A DNA stretch of 9,294 bases from Burkholderiales bacterium (GTDB taxonomy: Bacteria > Pseudomonadota > Gammaproteobacteria > Burkholderiales > SG8-39), in contig JAICPQ010000095.1 of NCBI GenBank assembly GCA_025929745.1, positions 1 to 9,294 of the forward strand, written 5' to 3'. How positions within the stretch are numbered: position 1 is the first letter of the stretch; each line of letters begins with the position of its first letter. Both the position numbers and the translations under genes were made by a program. A model generated the notes under the pieces. It was not told where the DNA came from. It searched no databases and was given only the letters and a program-made list of their open reading frames with translations. Shown one piece after another: positions 1 to 6,271 of the stretch.

Positions 1-1717
1 AATTGAGCTTCTGCTGGACTTCCGCAGAAAGGCCCCGCACGTCGCGGTAATCAAACTCGGAGGGTAAGGCGCGATCCTCGAACTCCCCGCGCCGCGCGAC
101 CTCATCACGCTGACGCTCGATATAACCCTCGTACTTCGCTTGGATCTCGACCTGCTCGGCGACCATCGGGTCGACCACGCCGTCCTGCGGCAAATCGGCG
201 TGGCGTACCTCAGGCCGACGAAGTAGCTCATAGGCTGGCCGCTTTTCCTGAGGGCCAGCGCTTACAAACACGCCTTTGAGGCGCGCGGTTTCCTGTGCGA
301 TCGCATCGCGCTTCCGCGCGAACGCCGTCCAGCGCTCGTCCGCCACCAATCCCAGCCTGCGGCCCGTCTCGGTGAGTCGCAAATCGGCGTTGTCCTCGCG
401 CAGCATAAGGCGATATTCGGCCCGGCTCGTAAACATCCGGTAGGGCTCGGATACACCGCGGGTCACGAGATCATCGACGAGCACGCCGAGGTAGGCCTCG
501 TCGCGCCTCGGACACCAGGCATCGCGCCCCAGCGTCTGCAGCCCGGCGTTCGAGCCGGCGAGCAACCCCTGCGCCGCCGCCTCCTCGTATCCGGTAGTGC
601 CGTTGATCTGGCCGGCGAAAAACAGCCCGCTGATGCTTTTGGTCTCCAGGGACGTGCGCAGATGGCGCGGGTCGAAATAGTCGTATTCGATCGCGTAGCC
701 GGGGCGCACGACGTGCGCATTCTCCAGGCCGCGGATCGAGCGCACGAGCTCCAGCTGCACGTCGAACGGCAGGCTCGTGGAGATTCCGTTTGGGTAGATT
801 TCGTGCGTCGTCAGGCCTTCCGGCTCGAGGAAGATCTGGTGGCTCGCCTTGCCGACGAAGCGATGGATCTTGTCCTCGATCGAGGGGCAGTAGCGCGGAC
901 CGACGCCCTGGATGGCGCCTGTGAACATCGGCGAGCGGTCGAGGGCCGCGCGGATGATCTCGTGTGTGCGCTCGTTGGTATGCGCGATCCAACACGGTCG
1001 CTGCGCCGGATGTATTTCCCGCCGGCCGAGGAACGAGAACACCGGCTCCGGTGAATCGCTGCGTTGTTCCTCCATGAGGCTGAAATCGATTGAGCGGGCG
1101 TCGAGTCGGGGCGGCGTGCCGGTCTTCAGTCGTCCAACCGGCAGCCGAAGCTCGCGCAGTCGCGTGGCCAGTCTCAGCGCGGGCGGATCACCGGCGCGTC
1201 CGGCCTGATAGTTTTGCAGCCCGACGTGGATGAGTCCGGAAAGGAAGGTTCCGGTAGTCAAGACAACCGTGCGGCTACGGAACGCTACGCCGACCTGCGT
1301 TGCGACGCCGACCGCGCGGTCGCCTTCGAGCAGGATGTCGTCGACTTGCTGTTGGAACAGCCACAGATTGGGCTGGTTCTCAAGTCGGCGCCGGATCGCG
1401 TTCCGGTACAGCACCCGGTCAGCCTGCGCCCGGGTCGCCCGGACAGCCGGTCCCTTGGAAGCGTTCAGCGTGCGAAACTGGATCCCGGCCTCATCAGTAG
1501 CGAGCGCCATGGCCCCGTCCAGCGCATCGATCTCCCTTGCCAGATGACCTTTGCCGATGCCTCCGATGGACGGGTTGCACGACATCTGTCCCAAGGTCTC
1601 TATGCTGTGCGTAAGAAGCAGCGTCGCGCAGCCGAGGCGGGCCGCAGCCAATGCTGCCTCGGTACCAGCGTGACCGCCACCGACCACGATGACGTCGAAC
1701 TCGCGCGGAAAAACCAT
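1..1717 (-). CDS. mnmG: tRNA uridine-5-carboxymethylaminomethyl modification enzyme MnmG (GidA), C-terminus cut off by window edge
   Basis: This is the FAD-dependent partner of MnmE. Together they install the cm(n)m5 group at wobble U34 of several tRNAs in the cytoplasm. The chosen ATG (1717) gives MVFPREFDVIVVGGGHAGTE, with the dinucleotide-binding GGGHAG at residues 13-18. The family's two conserved cysteines fall at Cys47 (SCNPSIGGIGKGH) and Cys277 (RYCPSIEDK), the same numbering as in E. coli. Further family signatures are LKTGTPPR, EYDYFDPRHL, GLFFAGQINGTTGYEEAAAQG, MFTSRAEYRL, LLRRPEV and EIQAKYEGYI. About 572 codons are visible, and the last visible residues match the family's DYR-V-GLS-EV region, so roughly 50 C-terminal residues lie beyond position 1. 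The same frame is kept from start to edge, so no frameshift is seen. The stretch between LKG (about residue 480) and LLRRPEV looks some 10-15 residues shorter than in E. coli. No clear Shine-Dalgarno precedes the start. In relatives rsmG and parAB often follow downstream. Confidence 0.97.
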   Translation of the reverse strand, partial: MVFPREFDVIVVGGGHAGTEAALAAARLGCATLLLTHSIETLGQMSCNPSIGGIGKGHLAREIDALDGAMALATDEAGIQFRTLNASKGPAVRATRAQADRVLYRNAIRRRLENQPNLWLFQQQVDDILLEGDRAVGVATQVGVAFRSRTVVLTTGTFLSGLIHVGLQNYQAGRAGDPPALRLATRLRELRLPVGRLKTGTPPRLDARSIDFSLMEEQRSDSPEPVFSFLGRREIHPAQRPCWIAHTNERTHEIIRAALDRSPMFTGAIQGVGPRYCPSIEDKIHRFVGKASHQIFLEPEGLTTHEIYPNGISTSLPFDVQLELVRSIRGLENAHVVRPGYAIEYDYFDPRHLRTSLETKSISGLFFAGQINGTTGYEEAAAQGLLAGSNAGLQTLGRDAWCPRRDEAYLGVLVDDLVTRGVSEPYRMFTSRAEYRLMLREDNADLRLTETGRRLGLVADERWTAFARKRDAIAQETARLKGVFVSAGPQEKRPAYELLRRPEVRHADLPQDGVVDPMVAEQVEIQAKYEGYIERQRDEVARRGEFEDRALPSEFDYRDVRGLSAEVQQKLN

Positions 1718-1740
1718 GGGGTGCGCAATTTTACGTGATC

Positions 1741-1754
1741 GTTTCACGTGAAAC
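1741..1754. promoter_or_regulatory. parS centromere-like site (ParB binding), perfect core
   Basis: The 14-bp perfect palindrome GTTTCACGTGAAAC matches the core of the chromosomal parS consensus (TGTTTCACGTGAAACA); only the outermost flanking bases differ (C before, T after). ParB binds such sites and spreads from them, directing origin segregation with ParA. It sits 23 bp upstream of the mnmG start, in the origin region where bacterial parS sites cluster. The match is direct from sequence; ParB binding is inferred. Confidence 0.9.
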
Positions 1755-2983
1755 TACACCGGGTCCGCGTTTCACGTGGAACCTATTATCTTTGCTGCGC
1801 CGCATCATGCCTCTCACTCGCCCGCTATCGCACCGCTTTTTCCAGCGCTCCCTTACGCCGCACGTTTCTCATCTCCATCATCGGCCGCCTGCCGATTGGC
1901 GTAACGGGGCTCGCCATTCTCGTTCTCGTTCAGTCCGCCACGGGTTCGTTCGCCCGGGGCGGCTTCGCGGCCGGGTGCTATGTCAGCGGCCTCGCGCTCG
2001 CCGCCCCGGGCCTGGGACGCATGATCGACCGGCACGGCCCGCGCGCGGTGCTGCGCTTTTGCGCTCTCGCATTTCCATCAGCGCTAGCGTTCCTCATCTA
2101 CGGCTCAGAGGCTGCCGTGCCTTGGCTTGAGATCGCGGCGGCGGCGGCAGCAGGGGCCAGCTTTCCACCAATTACGGTCTGCATGCGGACTTACATGCGG
2201 CGTGCGCTCACCGACGAAGCGCTTTTATCGGCGGCGTTCTCTGCAGAATCGGTGCTGATCGAGGTGATTTTCATCATCGGCCCCCTTGTGGTCGCGGTCT
2301 TTGCCGCGACGGCCGCCCCCGCATTGGCCGTCTGGTTCTCCGCCGGCTGTGCGCTCGTCGGCACGCTCGTGTTCCTGCGCTCGCCGGCGCTACAGGGTTG
2401 GCGCATCGAGCGTCGCTCAGCCACGGGCCTGCTCGGTCCGCTCGCGCGGCGCGACTTTGCGCATCTGGTTGGAATCGTGCTCTGCTTCGCCACGGCCTTC
2501 GGCTTCCTCGAAATCGGCATTACGGCGTACGCCGTCGAGACAAGCGACGCCGCGCTTGCTGGCGTGCTGCTCGGCCTGATGAGCGCGGGCAGCGCTCTTG
2601 GGGGCCTTGCTTATGGAAGCCGCGCGTGGCACGCGCCGCTTGCGCGGCAGTTCGCGGCGGCACTCGCCCTGACGGCCGCCGGGCTCGCCGTGCTCGCGGC
2701 GCCTTGGCAACCTTGGGTGTTTGCGGTCTGGTCGCTATTAGCAGGGGTCGCGATTGCGCCCGCCTTGATTATTCAATCCATGCTCGTCACGAAGACTGCG
2801 GCGACCGAGCACTCCACCGAGGCTTTCACATGGACGACGAGCGCCCTGCTCGCTGGTGTCGGGATCGGACTTGCCTTTGGCGGCATTCTGCTCGAGCGCC
2901 TTCCTTGGTCGGCGGCGTTCGTTGCGGGCGCGGCGGCGGCGCTGCTCTCGGCCGCCGGTGCGAGGGTCTTTTTACGCCGCTAG
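1748..2983 (+). CDS. Major facilitator superfamily (MFS) transporter, substrate unknown; start uncertain
   Basis: The 411-residue product is very hydrophobic, with about twelve likely membrane segments. The first is LISIIGRLPIGVTGLAILVL (from about residue 42) and the last is near the C-terminus (AAFVAGAAAALLSAAG). After the second segment comes the MFS motif A-type loop GRMIDRHGPRAVLRF (about residues 90-104), with the expected D-R and G-R. This supports an inner-membrane secondary transporter or efflux permease, but nothing seen points to a substrate. Homology-like sequence begins near YRTAFSSAPLRRTFL. The only canonical in-frame start before the first helix is GTG at 1748, which lies inside the first parS palindrome and lacks a Shine-Dalgarno. 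The next in-frame ATG (2021) would delete the first two helices. An ATG at 1807 is one frame off, so a one-base indel near 1807-1830 is possible. The last 12 bp overlap the end of convergent pckG. Confidence 0.85.
   Translation: MKLHRVRVSRGTYYLCCAASCLSLARYRTAFSSAPLRRTFLISIIGRLPIGVTGLAILVLVQSATGSFARGGFAAGCYVSGLALAAPGLGRMIDRHGPRAVLRFCALAFPSALAFLIYGSEAAVPWLEIAAAAAAGASFPPITVCMRTYMRRALTDEALLSAAFSAESVLIEVIFIIGPLVVAVFAATAAPALAVWFSAGCALVGTLVFLRSPALQGWRIERRSATGLLGPLARRDFAHLVGIVLCFATAFGFLEIGITAYAVETSDAALAGVLLGLMSAGSALGGLAYGSRAWHAPLARQFAAALALTAAGLAVLAAPWQPWVFAVWSLLAGVAIAPALIIQSMLVTKTAATEHSTEAFTWTTSALLAGVGIGLAFGGILLERLPWSAAFVAGAAAALLSAAGARVFLRR
1769..1782. promoter_or_regulatory. second parS site, one base off a perfect palindrome
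   Basis: GTTTCACGTGGAAC differs from the perfect core at one position. The right arm carries GGAAC, as in the parS variants of some bacteria (GTTCCACGTGGAAC types). Its centre lies 28 bp from the centre of the first site, close to three helical turns, in the same orientation. A tandem pair supports a real ParB-loading locus rather than a chance palindrome. It may bind ParB less strongly than the perfect site. Confidence 0.72.
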
Positions 2984-4807
2984 CTTTTCGTGCATGCGGC
3001 CGCGGCGCGCTTCGAGCGCAGCCGGAAGCCGGGCACCGAGCTTGGCGAAGAGCTCGTCGTGCGAGCGCAATTCCTCTTTCCATGCGGCCGCATCCACCTG
3101 TGTGAGCTCGGAGAAGCGCGCGGCGCTCACCTTGTCTAGCCCACTCCAGTTCAGGTCCTCGTAGCGAGGCATCAAGCCGAGCGGCGTTTCCTGGCCGCGT
3201 GCGCTTCCCTGACAGCGCTCGACGATCCATGCAAGCACGCGCATGTTCTCGCTGAAGCCCGGCCACAGGAACTTGCCGCCGGCGTCGCGCCGAAACCAGT
3301 TCACGCGGAAGATCTTCGGCGGCTGCTTTACCGCGCGACCCATTTTCAGCCAGTGCGCGAAGTAGTCGCCCATGTTGTAGCCGCAAAACGCGAGCATCGC
3401 CATCGGGTCGCGGCGCACTACGCCCACTTTCCCGGTAATCGCTGCGGTGGTTTCGGAGCCGAGGGTGGCTGCCATATAGGTGCCTTCTTCCCAGCTCGGC
3501 GCTTCGACTACGAGGGGTACGGTGGTCGAGCGCCGGCCACCGAAGATGAACGCAGAGATCGGGACGCCGGCCGGATCTTCCCAAGCGGGGTCCATCGACG
3601 GGCATTGGGCCGCGGGCACGGTAAAACGCGCATTGGCATGCGCGGCCAAGCGGCCGCTATCCGGGGTCCAGTCCTTTCCCTGCCAATCGATCAGCCGCGC
3701 CGGCGGCTCATCGGTCATTCCTTCCCACCAGACATCGCCCTCCGGAGTCATGGCCACGTTAGTGAAAATCACGTTCGCCTGCAGCATCTGCATCGCGTTG
3801 GGATTGGTGTGCTGCGAAGTGCCCGGGGCCACGCCGAACAGGCCGTACTCGGGGTTGATTGCCCGGAACCGGCCGTCCGGGCCCGGCTTGATCCACGCAA
3901 TGTCTTCCCCAATGGTCGTGACCTTCCAGCCACTGAAGCCTGCCGGGGGGATCAGCATTGCGAGGTTGGTCTTGCCACAGGCGGAAGGGAAAGCCGCCGC
4001 CATATAAGTCTTCTCGCCGGACGGCGCCTGCACGCCGAGGATCAGCATGTGCTCGGCGAGCCAGCCTTCGTCGCGCGCCATGACCGAGGCGATGCGAAGC
4101 GCCAAGCATTTCTTGCCGAGAAGAGCGTTGCCGCCGTAGCCCGAGCCGAAAGACCAGATCTCCCGCGTCTCCGGGAAATGAACGATCCACTTCTCCTTCT
4201 CACTGCACGGCCACGCAACATCCTTGCGCCCAGGCGCGAGTGGCGCACCAACCGAATGTACGCAAGGAACGAAAGGCCGGTCCTCGCCGAGCCATTCGGC
4301 GACCGCGCGTCCCATGCGCGTCATGATGCGCATGTTCGCGACCACGTAAGCCGAATCGGAGATCTCGACGCCGACCTGCGCAATGGGCGAGCCGATGGGG
4401 CCCATGGAAAACGGCATGACGTACATGGTGCGTCCACGCATGCAGCCATCGAATAGGCGGGTCAGCGTGGCCCGCATTTCGCGGGGATCGATCCAATTGT
4501 TGGTCGGACCGGCGTCTTCTTTCTTCTGGCTGCAGATGAAGGTGCGGTCCTCCATGCGCGCAACGTCGCTTGGGTGCGAACGCGCGAGATAAGAGTTCGG
4601 CCGCAGCCGGTCGTTCAGACGGATGAAAGTTCCGGCGGCTACGAGCTCACCGCAAAGCCGGTCGTATTCTGCCTGCGAGCCATCGCACCACACGATGCTC
4701 TCCGGCTTGGCCATGCGTGCGACCTCGGCAACCCATTGACGCAACCGTCGATGTCGCACCCAGGATGGGGCTTGCGACTGGTCCAATGGGGTGCTCGGTG
4801 CATTCAT
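2972..4807 (-). CDS. pckG: Phosphoenolpyruvate carboxykinase (GTP)
   Basis: This enzyme converts oxaloacetate plus GTP to phosphoenolpyruvate, CO2 and GDP, the entry step of gluconeogenesis, in the cytosol. The 611 residues match the GTP-type family's usual length of about 600. The P-loop is FPSACGKTNLAML with Cys277 and Lys279, the hyper-reactive cysteine position of the family. Further signatures are LLGKKCLALRIAS and LAEHMLILG (metal-binding Lys/His region), TIGEDIAWIK (acidic metal ligand), FGGRRSTTVPLV, GYNMGDYFAHWLKMG and NWFRRDAGGKFLWPGFSEN (C-terminal nucleotide-binding region). The ATG at 4807 starts MNAPSTPLDQSQAPSWV and is preceded by AGAGAG about 8 bases upstream, an acceptable ribosome-binding site. 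It has its own upstream region with a candidate promoter and a hairpin, so it is probably not simply part of the mnmE operon. Its TAA overlaps the tail of the convergent MFS gene. Confidence 0.98.
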   Translation of the reverse strand: MNAPSTPLDQSQAPSWVRHRRLRQWVAEVARMAKPESIVWCDGSQAEYDRLCGELVAAGTFIRLNDRLRPNSYLARSHPSDVARMEDRTFICSQKKEDAGPTNNWIDPREMRATLTRLFDGCMRGRTMYVMPFSMGPIGSPIAQVGVEISDSAYVVANMRIMTRMGRAVAEWLGEDRPFVPCVHSVGAPLAPGRKDVAWPCSEKEKWIVHFPETREIWSFGSGYGGNALLGKKCLALRIASVMARDEGWLAEHMLILGVQAPSGEKTYMAAAFPSACGKTNLAMLIPPAGFSGWKVTTIGEDIAWIKPGPDGRFRAINPEYGLFGVAPGTSQHTNPNAMQMLQANVIFTNVAMTPEGDVWWEGMTDEPPARLIDWQGKDWTPDSGRLAAHANARFTVPAAQCPSMDPAWEDPAGVPISAFIFGGRRSTTVPLVVEAPSWEEGTYMAATLGSETTAAITGKVGVVRRDPMAMLAFCGYNMGDYFAHWLKMGRAVKQPPKIFRVNWFRRDAGGKFLWPGFSENMRVLAWIVERCQGSARGQETPLGLMPRYEDLNWSGLDKVSAARFSELTQVDAAAWKEELRSHDELFAKLGARLPAALEARRGRMHEKLAA

Positions 4808-4830
4808 CGTGCGGTCTCTCTAGAAGCAAA

Positions 4831-4852
4831 CGGCCCAGCACGGGCTGGGCCG
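4831..4852 (-). terminator. Hairpin between mnmE and pckG: weak intrinsic terminator or pckG leader structure
   Basis: A perfect 9-bp inverted repeat (CGGCCCAGC / GCTGGGCCG) surrounds a 4-base loop. Read leftward, the direction of mnmE and pckG, it is followed by TTTGCTTCT, a poor U-tract. It could end the rpmH-to-mnmE transcript about 100 bases after the mnmE stop. It also lies only 23 bp upstream of the pckG start, so any pckG promoter in this gap would place it in the pckG 5' leader. The stem is certain; its role is inference. Confidence 0.45.
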
Positions 4853-4879
4853 AGGACATGAGAGTACTGTGTGCCAGCG

Positions 4880-4888
4880 ATTCTAACA
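4880..4888 (-). promoter_or_regulatory. Candidate extended -10 promoter element for pckG
   Basis: On the minus strand TGTTAGAAT gives TAGAAT, five of six matches to TATAAT, with an upstream TGn extension. No convincing -35 is seen at 16-18 bp, which is tolerable for an extended -10 promoter. Transcription would begin near 4873, giving a leader of about 65 bases that contains the 4831-4852 hairpin. It is the best promoter-like element in the gap, but weak evidence overall. Confidence 0.38.
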
Positions 4889-4951
4889 TCGGCGGTTCAC
4901 CGGAAAGCGCCATCCGGTCAGCCTATGCGTCACATTAGTGTTATATTTCAG

Positions 4952-6271
4952 TTACTTACCGATGCAGAAGCGCGCGAAGATTTCTCCAAGCAGGTGCTCG
5001 ACGTCGAACTGGCCCGTGATCGAACCGAGCGCGCGGTGCGCGAGGCGCAGTTCTTCCGCGAAAAGCTCCCAGCGCTGCTCTTTGGCGGCGAGCTCGAGAT
5101 GGCCTCGTGCCTCGTCCAAGGCCCGCAGGTGGCGCTCGCGCGCAAGGTAAACCGGCTCGCCGCTCGACGACCACCCCGCGACGCGAAGGATGGCGGCGCG
5201 CAACGCATCCATACCCTCGCCGGTCTTCGCCGATAGAGCGATCGCCCCACGCGGCGCGGCGAATCCAGGCATAAGGTCGATTTTGTTGTAGACCTCGATG
5301 CGCGCGAGGTCGGGCGGAATCGGCGGCGTCTCCTCGGCGCCACCCGTCGCATCGAGGACCACAATCGCCGCATCTGCCCGCGCAAGCTCCCGCTCGGTAC
5401 GCTCGATGCCCATGCGCTCGACTGCGTCGGACGAAATGCGCAGGCCCGCGGTATCGACGACTACGAGCGGAACGCCATCGATCTCAATGGGCTCGCGCAG
5501 CGCATCGCGCGTGGTGCCGGGAACCGCCGCGACGATCGCGCGCTCCTCGCCCGCGAGGCGGTTGAGCAAGCTGGATTTGCCAACGTTGGGTCGGCCTGCG
5601 ATCACGATATGAATGCCCGAACGAAGCAGGCTTCCCTGCCGGCTTTGGGCAAGAATCCCATCCAAGGCGCGTCGCAGCGCGCCGAGACGCCGTACGGCAT
5701 CCTCGCGATCCAAGCTGTCGACGTCCTCCTCGGGAAAATCGAGCATCGCCTCGGTCAAGGCGCGCAGCTCCACAAGACCACTTTGCAGCGCGCCGATCGC
5801 CGCCGAGAACTCACCGCTCAGGGAGCGCAGCGCCGAGCGCGCCGCTTCGCGGCTCGCAGCGTCGATGAGGTCGGCCACGGCCTCGGCCTGCGCCAGGTCG
5901 AGCTTACCTTCGAGAAAAGCGCGGCGCGTGAACTCGCCCGGCTCAGCGAGGCGCGCGCCAGCGTCGAGACACGCAGCGAGCAGTACCTGCATCACGACCG
6001 GCCCGCCGTGTCCTTGCAGCTCGAGCACCGCCTCGCCTGTATAAGAATGCGGCGCGGGAAAGTAAAGCGCGATGCCCTGGTCGATCGCCTCGCCGCCGGC
6101 GTCGCGGAATACCGCGTGTAAGGCCGTTCGCGGCTTGGGTGCGCGTCCCACGACTTTCTTTGCGATCGCAAGCGCCAGGGAGCCCGACACGCGCAACACG
6201 CCGATGCCGCCGCGGCCGGCCGGCGTCGCCACCGCAGCGATTGTGTCGCGAGTCAGCTCATCGCTTGGCAT
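4952..6271 (-). CDS. mnmE: tRNA uridine-5-carboxymethylaminomethyl modification GTPase MnmE (TrmE)
   Basis: This is the GTPase partner of MnmG in wobble U34 modification; it forms a dimer that binds 5-formyl-tetrahydrofolate and cycles with potassium-activated GTP hydrolysis. The start at 6271 gives MPSDELTRDTIAAVATPAGRGGIGVLRVSG, the standard N-terminus, and 439 residues (E. coli has 454). The N-terminal folate-binding domain is followed by a helical region and the inserted G domain. G motifs are GRPNVGKS (226-233), GTTRD (252-256), DTAG (273-276), NKID (329-332) and SAKTGEG. It ends in the conserved C-terminal FCIGK, whose cysteine is essential in the family. The first 14 bp overlap the end of yidC, with no separate Shine-Dalgarno, suggesting translational coupling. 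An upstream in-frame start at 6358 exists but lies wholly inside yidC and adds unrelated residues, so it was rejected. Confidence 0.97.
   Translation of the reverse strand: MPSDELTRDTIAAVATPAGRGGIGVLRVSGSLALAIAKKVVGRAPKPRTALHAVFRDAGGEAIDQGIALYFPAPHSYTGEAVLELQGHGGPVVMQVLLAACLDAGARLAEPGEFTRRAFLEGKLDLAQAEAVADLIDAASREAARSALRSLSGEFSAAIGALQSGLVELRALTEAMLDFPEEDVDSLDREDAVRRLGALRRALDGILAQSRQGSLLRSGIHIVIAGRPNVGKSSLLNRLAGEERAIVAAVPGTTRDALREPIEIDGVPLVVVDTAGLRISSDAVERMGIERTERELARADAAIVVLDATGGAEETPPIPPDLARIEVYNKIDLMPGFAAPRGAIALSAKTGEGMDALRAAILRVAGWSSSGEPVYLARERHLRALDEARGHLELAAKEQRWELFAEELRLAHRALGSITGQFDVEHLLGEIFARFCIGK

Noticed and set aside
1728..1740. A possible third, degenerate parS (TTTTACGTGATC)
   Set aside because: Only the central ACGTGA matches; the arms are not palindromic and the 13-bp spacing from the perfect site would make occupied sites collide.
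1728..1790. Possible mnmG promoters: TAAAAT (1728-1733, minus) and GATAAT (1785-1790, minus)
   Set aside because: Neither has a convincing -35 at 16-18 bp, and the first lies too near the mnmG ATG for a normal leader. They remain possible but cannot be supported.
1735..2130. A 131-codon rightward open frame containing the ATG at 1807
   Set aside because: After about the first ten codons it is a shadow of the MFS gene with no membrane segments. Its ATG is kept only as a possible displaced start for the transporter.
2945..2974. Stem CTCTCG / CGAGGG followed by TCTTTTTA near the end of the MFS gene, resembling a rightward terminator
   Set aside because: The stem is only 6 bp with a G-U pair and a 10-base loop, and termination there would cut the message before its own stop codon at 2981.
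3353..4456. A 367-codon rightward open frame opposite pckG
   Set aside because: It is fully antisense to a certain gene with strong family motifs; its product is His/Arg/Ala-rich without recognisable domains. Long antisense frames are expected at this GC.
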